64,000 nucleotides of DNA from Lingula anatina (taxonomy: Eukaryota; Brachiopoda; Lingulata; Lingulida; Lingulidae): positions 482,246-546,245 of the forward strand of contig NW_019774626.1 of NCBI RefSeq assembly GCF_001039355.2. Direction: 5' to 3'. Below the pieces are notes generated by a model, which was given only the letters and a program-made list of their open reading frames with translations, did no database searches and was not told where the DNA came from. Below are positions 36,401-47,756 of this stretch, piece after piece; position 1 is the stretch's first letter; each line of letters opens with the position of its first letter. Both the position numbers and the translations under genes were made by a program.

Positions 36401-39400
36401 ATTTGTTTAAAACAAGGATTTGTCATTTATGTTTTATTCTGTAGAATTATCCATTTAGCAAATTTTTATAATATAATTTGTGAAAGAATTTTTTTAAAAA
36501 CGTTTATTTTGGTGATAATGCTTTAAAGTTTTGAATATTTTGGTAAAAAAACAATATCTTCAAACAGCATTTTGTTCTTTCAGAGTTCTATCACTAGTAT
36601 TGGAGACCGCTTTTTCTTAAAGAACAAGCAGGCTTTGGAAAAGACATTGCATGAAGGAATAGAAAAAGCCATAGGTTAGAGCTCATAATTTTTCTCATAT
36701 TTATTAGATCAATGTGACACTGCTCCATTGCGTAGTTCTGCTGGCCTGCTTGTAAATGCAACTTTGTATCAATGATTCCCTTTACTATGTTATGAAAAAA
36801 ATATATTTAACTTTTTATTATATGTAAACGAAATTAATGCTGGACCATCTACCTGGGGCAGACAACTTTGAGAAAAAGGAACAAGAAGTTTTCGCACCCG
36901 TCAGACAGTCAGTCCAGCTACTTTTCAAGATGGCTGGACCTTTGGTCCAGCAACTAATTTTCCTAAGTGGCAAACACTGAATTGTATTGTAAACAAAGGA
37001 TGCTTCTTTGTCAGTTTCTTTGCAGGACAGTTTAAGAAGCTTACTGAAAACAAAGATAGATTTCCAAGAGCTCCAAAGGAAATGTCCCATGTGTTGATTT
37101 TTGCCAATGAAGCTGCTGAAAAGGTGATAAATCATTGTGTACGTCCTTGTTTGTGTACAGTAATGTTTCATTCTTTAATTAATCTCATTGTAAGGATTTG
37201 TACTTTTATTTATTTGTGTGTTGGTTTAATGGTACCTCATTTCTTTCTTCTGAAGGTATTCCATACTGAATGTGACAAAGCCAGTGAAGAAGATCTATAC
37301 AAAGTTTACCAAGGCAACCTGAAGGTTTGTCATATTTAAGGGAAGTGCAAGAAGTTAAACTTGCCATAGACGTGAAAGACAAAACAAGTGCTTTGTGTTT
37401 CCAATCGAGTTGGTTAGACCTATCTTGCAATAGATTTCAGTGGGATTTGTATGAAGCGCCATTAGCTCCCCATTAGATTAAGTAATTTTTATCCAGTCTA
37501 CCAATATTTTGCGTAAAGTCATAACCATATAATGTGGTGGCAAATGGTAATTAGACAGCCATCTAAAGCTGGTATGAAGTTAGGTTAATGTAGCTTGACA
37601 GCAAATACCACTTTACCAGACATTACCAGACATAATGTCAAACCCATAAATTGTTTGTGGCAAAACCAATTTTCTATATTGGGTCTAGAGTGTTCTCTCA
37701 TAGAAGAATTGATAATTAATTTTAAATATTTAAAAATGGGAATGAACAAGTTTTTATATCACACTTTAAGTTTAAACATATATGGTCATTTTTAAACAAG
37801 TCCTTTTTAAAGACAATAGCAGAATATGTCGTCATTTTAATAAGTTGTATGATAAAATGATATTGTTTTTCAGAATCAACTTGTTGAAGTCTCAAAAGCT
37901 TTAGAAAAGGAAAATGATGAATACCTGCATACACAGATCAATGTCAGGGTTGGTCTATTCTTTTGATAGAACTCATGCCATGTTTTCAGTCAAATCAGAT
38001 ATTATCTTGAGAAATATTAGATTATGTCAGCCTTACAGAAAAGTCTGTGATAAGTCCAAGAGAAGCCGTAGTGCAGGTTAAATCATTGCTTCTGCCCAGA
38101 AGTTTCTCTGGAAAGAATTCATATTAAACATTTTAAAATTTATATTTGAGCTTTGGATAACTAATTGAAGTACACAAATTGGCTTTTTGTGAAAACATAA
38201 AGAAATAGTTTATCATACTCACATTTCATCACAAATTTGGTTGAAAATGAAAAACAAATAATGATTTTGACTATAATAACATTGGCTTGAATTAAAAATG
38301 GTGCATAACACTGTCTAAACCTTATTACATCACATCTTCACATTTTCATGAATAGGTGAGAGAACTGCTGTCTTTATTCACTGATTCCACAGATGCTACT
38401 ATTATGCCACTGCCAGTCAATGACACTGACCTGGAGGAGAGGTGAGGGCTTCCTTTGCCACAGTTAAGGTGTATTAGTTACATTATACTTACCCTCCTAT
38501 TTACAGTATGTATATTTGGTATTTTATATTAATCCTGATCAGGACAGAATTGTTTTTTTTTCTTTTCTTGTGTTAGTACGTGTATATTTTCACATTGTTT
38601 TACTTCATTCCTTTTGCAAATTGGTTTAAAAAAATCCTACTGATTGTATTTTTGTGCTAATGTGTATGTCACAGGTACTCTTCAAATTTTAGGTTATACC
38701 AGGAAACTAAGAATTGTGAGACATCTTACAGAGATGAGTTTGATGAATTTTCTACATTTAAGAGTTTTGCAGAAGGAATGATAGAACTCCAGGTGAGGAT
38801 GCAGCCATAATGGAAGCAAATCAAACTCGTGTACACATTCAAGAGATATTAAAAAGATACCTATTTAGAATGTTGCAACAGTAAAGAAAAACTAATTTGA
38901 TTTTGGTAAAATAGCACTTTCCGAGAACTTTGTACATTCAGCACAGAGGATTATTCATGTAATAGTTGCACTGTCCCAGTACACTTTCACTGGGTCACAT
39001 GTAATGCATTGTCACGAGAAACGTTGCTAATAAATACAGCACTTCAGCTTGAAATAAACAAATGTTGTTTCCTTTAACCCAAATTGGCTTCTCTTCCTAA
39101 AGTTTGCTCTGGTATTGACTCAAATGAAGTTTCATTTTAATATGTGTTGCTGTTTTTTTCTCATTTCATTAGAGGGGAATTCACAAAATTTGTGGAAAAC
39201 GTCGTCAAGAAAATGTGGAAGCATTTGCAAGAGAAGTGGAAGCCCCCTTAAGAACAGCCAAGCAGCTGATTGTGCTGTCTGCTGACAAATATGACACTGT
39301 GTTTAGTGTGTCTCAGTTTGTAAGTGGAACTTCTATTTTTATACTGTGATTTGTTGTGCACAAATGAAATACCACAGTTGAAATCCACAGATTTATCTTT

Positions 39401-39816
39401 GAAGAATTAACAAGACAGACTATTGCTATGCCTACACATCTCAATCTCTCTGAACTCTATCAGGAGCATCTTTTTTCAGTCATCTGGAATGTAGTTTTTT
39501 ATTTGTAATCGCCATGTATTTCCCAGCAAAACAGTATAGTGATTTTATTAAAAGAGAAATTAGGTAAGTCTGTTTTCCTACAGATAAACTTGAAAGTGCT
39601 TTATTTTCATATCTTCAGATACGCAAAGTCTGCCTGCTAAATCTTGATGAGGGTAAACCAAAACACTGGCCACTGGATTTAAAGTCCAGCATTATTGACC
39701 ACTTCATGGAGAGTGACCAGGACATTCAGACTATAATGCTAGAGAAGCAAGGACTGTGGTCGAGCATTGTGGGATTTGTACAGTGGATTATGTGGTTATT
39801 AGGACTAAACAGTTGA
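30415..39816 (+). CDS. GBP-family large GTPase with signal peptide and hydrophobic C-terminus
   Basis: Twenty-one in-frame exons encode about 801 residues: 30415-30526, 30848-30960, 31302-31463, 31602-31811, 32041-32127, 32436-32550, 32817-32893, 33022-33115, 33402-33481, 33931-34068, 34822-34880, 35229-35358, 36186-36350, 36584-36674, 37026-37123, 37256-37324, 37874-37948, 38356-38441, 38693-38792, 39173-39319, 39619-39816. An in-frame ATG three codons upstream (30406) is an alternative start. Residues 10-19 (ILILLLFSAF) form a signal-peptide core. The GTPase domain has the P-loop GKFHTGKS (91-98), switch I TMGIWMW and DTEG (147-150). The base-recognition site, usually T-L-R-D in GBPs, reads V-V-Q-D (229-232). 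A long helical, charged region follows. Residues about 784-799 (SSIVGFVQWIMWLLGL) are hydrophobic. GBP relatives hydrolyse GTP and act on membranes, often in defence. The signal peptide suggests an ER or secretory site, unlike cytosolic vertebrate GBPs; plant GBP-like proteins of similar design exist as I recall. AATAAA is at 40497. Confidence 0.9.
35408..35519. mobile_element. Short foldback element in GBP-like intron 12
   Basis: TCAAATATGGCCAACCCACTTGAAA on the left is matched by an inverted TTTCAAGTGGGTCGGGCATATTTGA on the right, over about 112 bp. The arms are imperfect. It is non-coding and spliced out with the intron. Confidence 0.6.
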
Positions 39817-40786
39817 GGTGTGCTCATTGCTTTAGACTGATTCAATTAATGGTGCTAAAATTTCCATTTTTCTTAGATTAGACCTAGTTTTCAAAAGAGG
39901 GTGCTTGTTGTTTCAGTATTAGTAAGTTTCTTTATTTCTGCACTGTAAAAGTGTAGAACTTGCCAAGATAATTTAGTCCTATAGAATTTACATATCCAGC
40001 GTAATTGGCCAATAACTGAAGGTTTCCTTTGGGCGAGAAAAAGGTTTTTTGAAAACAAACATATAACATACCTACAAATTTATTGAAATAATTTATATAT
40101 TGTATCATATATATAAAAAGAGAGGTAGTGAATGAGATGCATTTGATGAGTTTTGGAGGAAATGGAGGGGACGGGTTGAAGTTTATCGAGCATAAGGGGA
40201 CCTATTCTTCCATGATACTGGTAGCTAACTACATGTGGTAAAGAAAAATTAATCATTTCTGGAGAAACGTGATGCATTATTAACTATGGGGCGTGATGTA
40301 TTGTCTCTTTAAAAACAATTATTATTACCATCTTTACAGAGTGGACAATGAAGGACTCGTTTTACAACCATTTATTGTGTCACATGTTCCTCTGTCTTGT
40401 TATCTGTGATACAGTGGAAAGGGTGCTAAAACAGAGAAACGTTTTTTGCTGGAAAGATCTCAATTATGCAATGGTTTGGAATCAGTTTAATGGTGCAATA
40501 AAGTGTGATTTTCAGTTAATTTTCAATTTATTTCAAAACTTACAGACATAAGGGCTGCCTTGTTTTATCGGAATAAGACGAGTTTTGTCATCCATAGCCA
40601 TTATATGACATACCAGTGTATTTCACTGTGTTTAAATCGTTTCACCTTTGCAAGTTGTAAAAACACTTTCATTTGGACATTCCCCATTTATTTATGATGA
40701 CATTTATGATGGCAAGAGGCATTTCTTGTCAGGAAATAACTATATGAAGAATCGGCGTTTTGACGAAATAAATTAGGATGAAGTTG

Positions 40787-40850
40787 ATCGGATTTTCAAT
40801 GCGCTTTCGTTTCTTTTCTCTTAATTCCAAAAGCGCATTGAAAGTCCGAT
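40787..40850. repeat. Hairpin-forming inverted repeat
   Basis: ATCGGATTTTCAATGCGCTT is followed after about 24 bases by its inverse with a single mismatch. It lies past the polyadenylation signal of the GBP-like gene. It could be a tiny foldback element or a structured RNA; nothing decides between them. Confidence 0.6.
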
Positions 40851-41748
40851 TATGAATTTTCGTGGGAATAATTCACTTTCTAAGCCATTAGGATGTTTAA
40901 TGTTTATTCTGTATGAAAATTCCTTCGATTTAACGAAATGATATAAAGATGTATAATTTGAGGATAATTTCTTCATTTTATCTGTATAATGCTGTCCACA
41001 AAGGAATATTGGCGTGCTGAACGTATTTCCCTTTGTGTTCGAATCCAAATTAGTAGTCCTTTTCAAAGTTGTATGCTCATCACGGACAACCCAAGTGGTG
41101 ATGCTAAAAAGTATCACAGATTAAAGAAAAATGGACGATAAATCCAATAAAGGTATCTTGTTCAACTGACGTAAGTTCACCATGGGCCATTTCCTAGTTT
41201 TAGCACTTTGTGTGAGCTCCGATCCAAGCTGGGGTTGTAATTGTGAACTACCCGAGCGATAAACCAGCAAACTGATACATTGAATGGCTAGATATGAAGT
41301 CAACTAGCTGTTGTACCTGCTTGGCCTATTTATTATGTTTTTGGTTCTGGAAGACACCAACTAACAGGTGACTAATCATCTAACTTGCTGTCCTTGATGC
41401 CTGGTCGCGCTCACTCGGCCTTCATCACAAACCACGTTTCGGTCACATCTGAGGACAAGGGGTAAGTTGTGAACACTGGTCCTGACATTAAAGTGCGCGT
41501 TTTGAGGACGAAATTATTTAAACTGATTCACGATAACCTGCAGCGTGGTCACTGAAATGCATGCAAGCCCGGGTAACACAAGAAACACGGCTTTGGCAAG
41601 ATTACATTTGGTTGTTACGTTCTTGGCAGTTCTCATGAGCGTGGCCTTTCGTGCATTCTCATTTTCCGTGTGCCTGGACAACTTAGGGTATACGTGATGA
41701 TACGTAAAATGACGTGCGTATTCTGCAATAGTCTAGGACCTAAGCAGG

Positions 41749-41945
41749 CCTACTAGGTTTGTTTATACTGAGTGCTCGGTCTACTAGTTTAATTTATAGG
41801 TGCGAGATCGGTCTATTAAGTTTGATTACAGCTAAGTTTACTAGGTTAATTTACGAGTTAGAGGTCGTTCTGCTAGGTTAATTAACAGGTAAGAGGTCTG
41901 TCTACTAGATTACGCTACAGTCAGGAGTTCGGCCTACAAGCTCCT
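41749..41945 (+). repeat. Degenerate 31-bp tandem repeat
   Basis: About seven units with the core TCTACTAGGTTAATTTAC and a trailing AGAGGTC. Core positions are near 41750, 41781, 41813, 41839, 41870, 41901 and 41933, a spacing of 31-32 bp with one shorter step. Confidence 0.75.
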
Positions 41946-43133
41946 AGATGCTTTTTAGTTGATTAAGAAATCAGCCAATTAGATAATTTTACGGGTAAAT
42001 TGCGAACGTGCTAATTATGAATACAGGTAAGTGGTCAACTCTGTGTGGTGGTACCAATATTTTTTGACAAAATCTTGTTATAAAAATACTAATATAAAAG
42101 AGGAAATGGTTGCAACTTTCATTCTGTCTGTTATTTTTGTTCGGATACACTTAAAAATGGGGGCATTTTTTTTTTTTTATTATTAAAACAAACATTGTAT
42201 TGTTTAGGATTTAGTAAGGAAGCAGCGCAAAGATTTATTGGCAAAGGTGAAACATTAAAGTAACAAAAGACATGAGTTGCCTTTATGTTACTGAAATAAA
42301 TAGTTGATGTGGGCTTTTTTGTTAGAAAATCTACCAGATTAAGTAGATAAAACTAAACTTATATACTAATTATACTAATGAAAGAGGCAAGTTCCAATAG
42401 ACCTTGAAACTCGGGGCAGCCGTCTGATCGCGGTAGTCTGCATTAATGCCCCGCCCCTTTTAAGTACACATGCCCTTTGAGCGTGTATTTTGTGACTTAG
42501 GATAACGGAGGACAACGCTTCGTTTACTTATTTACTTCACAAAAATGATAAGAGGCGAAGCGTGTTAGTTTTGATGTTACTCTGTCTGATAGCCAGACCT
42601 TTTGCTCGAGAGGTCACCCGTTCCACTGGCCGACGACTGACTCCTTGACTCTAGGGCAACAGCGTGATAGAATTCTGTCGTTTTTTTATCCATTTCTTCA
42701 TTAATTTACATTTTTTATATTAAATATTCATTAATTATTTTCTTTTTACAAAATATTCTATAAACTTCCGAAGGGTGGCAGGTTAAACCCTGACTGTATG
42801 TATGAACTTACACGTATTTGCTCACATTTTAAATCGTTGAAGAGTTGAATATCCAAAATAGGAAAAAGAAAAAGAAAAAACGCCCGAGGTCTTTTGCTCA
42901 TTACCCTGACTGGGGTGTTGAAGTTCTTTTCAACTGCCATTGTGCTCGAAGCAAATCGGCGACATCAGCTGTCAGCAGAATAGAATTACAAATAAATTTT
43001 GACAAGGTTTTATGTACAAATCTTTAGAACGTTGTCAAATTTTGCGATTATTTCTGAATTACTATGTTGTTCGCCCTATGTAACTCTTACGGAAAACTTA
43101 GAAACCAATTGCAAGCGTGTAAATTCTACCTAT

Positions 43134-43136
<3 letters not shown>

Positions 43137-43185
<49 letters not shown>
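43137..43185. repeat. (TA)n microsatellite
   Basis: About 24 uninterrupted TA units in the intergenic region upstream of the orphan gene. Confidence 0.95.
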
Positions 43186-43189
<4 letters not shown>

Positions 43190-43984
43190 TAAGATATTGA
43201 AACTGTTTGACTCATTTGTTTTATTATATAAAAACGCTGAATGGCAAAATCATAATTGATTTATTAAAAATTATTTTGCATCTATTTTTGTCTTTTTTTT
43301 TAATCAGTCTATGCTTGTCAAAGCAGTCCTACCCTAATTTCCAGGACAGCGTTTTCTTTTCAAATCAAACACCTGTATATCTTTTGAACAGGGATTGCTA
43401 CATTGACTACCTCTATTTTCGGTGCCTGGCAATATAAACATATGATCTATGCAAAGTGTATTACGTTCACTAGTATTTGGCCATTTGCCTTTTTTTTCAT
43501 GTCAAAGGCAAGAGATGTGCGTACAATGAACGTACGAGACGGCTGTGGTGTGACGGGATACGGTTTCTGCTGTGCGTCGCATGAGAATCATAGCAATAAA
43601 TCTGTTACATAAGTTTTCAACCAAAAGCACACTTGGGTTACCTTTACATGTGCAAAAAGAGGCGGGAGCTGATTCATCGTCTTTGTTGCGCTACCAACTG
43701 AGCCATTGGATAAGATACTTGAGGTGGGGTAATACCTTGCTTTTGCCCAAATTGTGATTTTCGTTTTTTACTCCGTCCTTTGTGTTCCAAAAAAAAACCA
43801 ATATAAAAAGAACGTTTTTTAATGCTTAAAATGAAGTCACAGGCAGCCAAACGCAGACGTTCCTAGTAGTAATTTAGTATATCGGATGTAAGTAAAAAAC
43901 TTATTGCACTTATACATTTTTCAGAAGGTTTTCATTATATTTTGCCGGATTTTCTGCATAATGTGATATATATGCATTCGGACC

Positions 43985-43989
<5 letters not shown>

Positions 43990-44029
<40 letters not shown>
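43990..44029. repeat. (AT)n microsatellite
   Basis: About 20 AT units roughly 220 bases before the acceptor of the orphan membrane-protein exon. Confidence 0.95.
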
Positions 44030-44030
<1 letters not shown>

Positions 44031-44248
44031 CGGTTCATTTTCACGGTTTATTATAAAAAGCATAAAAATATGAAAGTGCCATCTTCTTCGTTTGTTTGTT
44101 GAGTAAGCATCTAGGTCTTCGTATTTTTTTCATTATAGGTGATAACGTACTTTACCTTTACTCCATTCATTAAATACTGTAAATTTGATAACATGCCCTT
44201 GGTCAATTGTAACGTGTCTTTATAGTATGTTCCATTTTTGTTTTCCAG

Positions 44249-45601
44249 GAAAATCGGAAACACTACATCAGAGGACCCGTATTGTTTTCAACAACTGTTA
44301 CAACATTTGGATCTCTTGTCGACCAGCGGCTACGGCATCGGCAAATAAGGAATAGCGTCACATCCACCGCAATAACTGTACAAGTGAAAACTTTACCCCA
44401 ACAACCACAGCGCCAACTGCCGAATGACATATCAACCAACACAATGGCTTTCAGCGTTCAAACCTCCACCCAACGAACACAGCGCATTTTACAGTCTAAA
44501 TTAACAACCTTATTTTGGAAGACCACCCAAATAAAGCCGGATGTTCAACACAACGAACCTACAAAAGCATCACTCAATCCATCCACGATAAGCATAATCA
44601 TGCACCCCAAGAACTTATTGGACACCTTTAATCACAGCGACACCATATATACATTATGGAACCCAGCGGTTACTACACACACATCACAGCATACATACCA
44701 TGTTTATACTGTTCTTACTTTCTTGGCCTGTTTAACATTCATCGTGGCGCTATGTCTTCGTGCATGCAAATGGTTGAGGATCGATCTCAAGGAACAGGAA
44801 CACAAGGAGGACGGACTATACTACGGTCTTCACAAAGTGGTGCTGAAACAACTCTTGAGCGATAAGGATGAACCACTTACAACTGTACAGAAGGGTGGGG
44901 CCGATGAGAAAAGCTATATGCACCGCTCAACGCCTGATGATCTTCCCAGCGAATGCAAACACAAAATATCCTTTAAGGTGAAAGAAGAAGAAACTCCTTA
45001 TGGGGTCGTGAAGGAAGTCGTGTCTGTGAGGAGTTTTAGTGACTACAATGCTGCGCTTGAGAAAAGGAGAAAAGACACTGAAACGCGGGAAAGTGGCATC
45101 GATTCACCCCCTGTATTAAAAATCCCTGACCAACATCATCGACAATATAAACAAAAAAAGAAATGCTCAAATAAAATAAAGACGTGTGTTCAAGTAGAAT
45201 ACCACAATAATCAACAACACCAAACGGCACATAACAGTTCCATAGGCAGCATGCCAGACGTTCTTGCAACTTATTCCAATAGTGACTTGGTTCATATGAC
45301 AGATAAAGTAGAACATAAGCATATGGTCCAAGACGTAGTTATTCTCAACTCTCCTTCCGTGAACAGCAACGTCAGTTTAATGGATACCAATGTTTCACAA
45401 AATGTTTCGAACCCCGAGTATTTTGCTTTGATAGATACTTTAGAGACCGAAACGTTACTAGAATGTCTCGATTCTTTAGATTCAGATATTGCTGGCTCTC
45501 GAAGCATTGGTGCATCGACGTTAAGTTTAACAGAGGAATTGGAGACCGACATGAACGACTCGGAGCAATTCTCTTCATGGGATGAGTGCATCGACACATG
45601 A
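44249..45601 (+). CDS. Unrecognised single-pass membrane protein, terminal exon
   Basis: An open frame of 450 codons begins right after a strong acceptor (TTTTGTTTTCCAG) at 44248 and runs to TGA at 45601. AATAAA follows 51 bases later (45653). No ATG occurs before 44443, so the initiator and probably a signal peptide lie in an upstream exon I could not find; an alternative is a start at 44443. Residues about 1-150 of the exon are rich in Thr, Ser, Gln and Asn and lack cysteines, a likely O-glycosylated stalk with one NHS site. A single hydrophobic segment (VLTFLACLTFIVALCL, around 44707-44755) is followed by Arg/Lys, giving an outside-in topology. The tail of about 275 residues is acidic, Ser-rich and ends EQFSSWDECIDT. 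I do not recognise the family. Base composition is richer in C than the flanks, as expected for a real exon. Confidence 0.72.
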   Translation, partial: ENRKHYIRGPVLFSTTVTTFGSLVDQRLRHRQIRNSVTSTAITVQVKTLPQQPQRQLPNDISTNTMAFSVQTSTQRTQRILQSKLTTLFWKTTQIKPDVQHNEPTKASLNPSTISIIMHPKNLLDTFNHSDTIYTLWNPAVTTHTSQHTYHVYTVLTFLACLTFIVALCLRACKWLRIDLKEQEHKEDGLYYGLHKVVLKQLLSDKDEPLTTVQKGGADEKSYMHRSTPDDLPSECKHKISFKVKEEETPYGVVKEVVSVRSFSDYNAALEKRRKDTETRESGIDSPPVLKIPDQHHRQYKQKKKCSNKIKTCVQVEYHNNQQHQTAHNSSIGSMPDVLATYSNSDLVHMTDKVEHKHMVQDVVILNSPSVNSNVSLMDTNVSQNVSNPEYFALIDTLETETLLECLDSLDSDIAGSRSIGASTLSLTEELETDMNDSEQFSSWDECIDT

Positions 45602-47748
45602 AGTTGGATAAGACACTAGTCACTAGATATACTGCCTGTGATGTATTTTTCTAATAAAGTCGTGGCAATTTTGTACTGACAGTCGAATCTTTTCTTTCTT
45701 TAATATACGTGTATTTACTCGTTCCATAGCAATGGTGTGCAGCAGGTCCATAGGCAACGGGATTCTGAGTTTTGCAAGCACCGTCCTTTCGAATAAAAAA
45801 GGCTCTGCACTGAATGAAAATTGGGTCTAGTTTCTGTGAATTTACGTAGGTGTCGCAAAAAGGGTACTTGAATCGTCTATGCGTTTCTCATAATCTGTTA
45901 TGTATTGACAATGACAAATCTTTAGTCAATTTAGATAGCAAACAACCATCTGACTAGTACAATATTTTGAAATCGTTTATATTGACTTTTGTTTGAGTAC
46001 AGAGATGGGTACATATGTAAAATTGCTGTGGTAAGCCTACTGTAGGTACTTGTAAAAGGGGTCAGAAGAAGTAGAAAAGTAGACCCCCTCTTCCACGTCA
46101 ACAGCGACTTCTCTGACAATGAAACGTGCCATAATTCATTACAAATGGTGATATATGTAACGTATGGATATAGAATAGTTATAGAATAGTGAGTAAGCCT
46201 TAAGATAAAATGTAATTATTTGCCTTTGTTTTTGCACAAAGAATTTTCATATCAAAAACCAAAATGAAACTTTTTATACTTACAATTTTATTAGTTTATT
46301 ATTTTTTCGCTTTTTTATACCATAAAAATTATTAGAGTCAAAGAATTTTTTGAAAATGTGAAAAGGACACAAATTAGCCCCTATGTTACTTGAATTTAGT
46401 CTGTACGCAATAAATAAATTAAACCAACGGATAAATAAATAAATAATGAAAAAGTCTTGACCCACGGTGCGACGCAGCCCAAGAATTTGATGCAACCAAA
46501 ATTCAAGTTTTTTTTATTCTGATGCATACAATAACAATAATAAACAAAAAAATTCGAGAAATGTCGGACATGTTGACGGAGGGGGGTCAAGAGGAGATAA
46601 AGATGTCACTGTGCATTGGAAGAATGACAAAATTTCGTACATTTTTTTCGACAGTAGCTAAAGAAAAAAATCTACCTGGGTGACTGCTGCAACCGCAGAA
46701 CGTTACGACAATTTTAGTGCGACGGTGCACTGGGATCGCGACACCGGCGAAATACATGTAGGTTCGATGCTTTTAGTCGTGAAGTATGATTTTCCTAAAA
46801 TGAAGAATTTCAATAGAATTAACTATCTAATACGTTTGAAAGGTGTTATAAAACACACTCAAATAAGTAACTGTTCAATAAATGGAGTCTTGAGCTATTC
46901 AACTCTTTGGCATGAAATGACATCTTAGCTGTAGCCTGACTTGACACGTGCCGGCTGCCTTAAGCCCTTACACGGCATGCCTCCATGCTTGAGCCAGCAC
47001 CCTCTCAACTTTGATGGAGGAAAGGGGCGAATCTCGGAGTGTCTCACCGCAGAAAATGTTTGCTTAGCCGTAAGTGTCTTTTATTACACTAGCTGCAAGG
47101 TTGTTTTGGTCATGTTTGACATTTTGGTTGTGCTGTTCATTAAGATAGTGGTAAAATACTCGAAAATAACCATTCCCAGACTCGATAACTGCGGGTTGTC
47201 TGTACTTGTTTTCTTCTGCAATGCCTGTAGTACATAAAACTTGTAAGATTCTGTGAAAACCTCCTGCTTAGGAGCTTTATAACCGGACAAGAATTAATAG
47301 AAAGTGCCATAATGTTGTTTTGCTTCTTGAACTCATTATTGCTCAGCAGGAATGAACCTATTAAAAATGTGTAGACTGTAGAATTCCCATTCATATCCCC
47401 CCCCCCCCCCCGTTATTTCTTGTTATATAGAAGGAAATGTCATTTTCAGTTGCTGTTAACGCCCCTCTGTGCTGCGTCAGAAATTCTGCAGTTTCATAGA
47501 TGATGTAAGGTGTTGAGTGGTCCCTCTTTTTGTGAGCAAAATAGGGGGCATTAGAATAGGTATATGCATGTATCAGAATATATCCAATTATCTTTATGTT
47601 CATTATTAGAGTATGCTACATGTTTGATATTATCATAGTTCAGTGATTGCCTTTCCCATTGGATGTTAGGACTAGTTCTAGAATTTTCTACACCAAATAT
47701 GTTACACCACTGTTCAATCATTTTGACATGTGATTTGTTATTTTCCAG
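45602..47748. other. Intergenic region and EXOC1 leader
   Basis: The 3'UTR and polyadenylation signal of the orphan gene come first, then AT-rich sequence. A possible EXOC1 5'UTR exon ends at 47069, before GTAAGT. The sequence 46930-47069 is relatively GC-rich, which supports a promoter there. A C-run is at 47398. No other gene is seen. Confidence 0.55.
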
Positions 47749-47756
47749 TGTAGAAG

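Larger units (their letters stand above)
39817..44248. other. Intergenic region upstream of the orphan membrane-protein exon
   Basis: Begins with the 3'UTR of the GBP-like gene (AATAAA at 40497-40502), then a hairpin at 40787-40850 and the 31-bp tandem repeats at 41749-41945. GC-richer patches near 41390-41480 and 42400-42480 could be promoter or first-exon sequence of the next gene. (TA)n runs lie at 43137-43185 and 43990-44029. No coding exon could be assigned with confidence. Confidence 0.6.

Noticed and set aside
41398..41463. First exon of the orphan membrane protein (ATG CCT GGT ... before gtaagt)
   Set aside because: It would end in phase 2 whereas the 44249 exon needs phase 0, and the encoded segment has no signal-peptide core.
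43661..43706. tRNA gene on the minus strand (perfect A-box-like TGGCTCAGTTGGTAGC)
   Set aside because: The B-box-like sequence is poor and too close to the A box, and no acceptor stem can be folded. At most it is a fragment of a tRNA-derived SINE.
46680..47237. Two frames of 82 and 98 codons upstream of EXOC1
   Set aside because: The first begins at a non-ATG codon and neither resembles a known protein. A gtaagt at 47070 makes a 5'UTR exon of EXOC1 the better reading.
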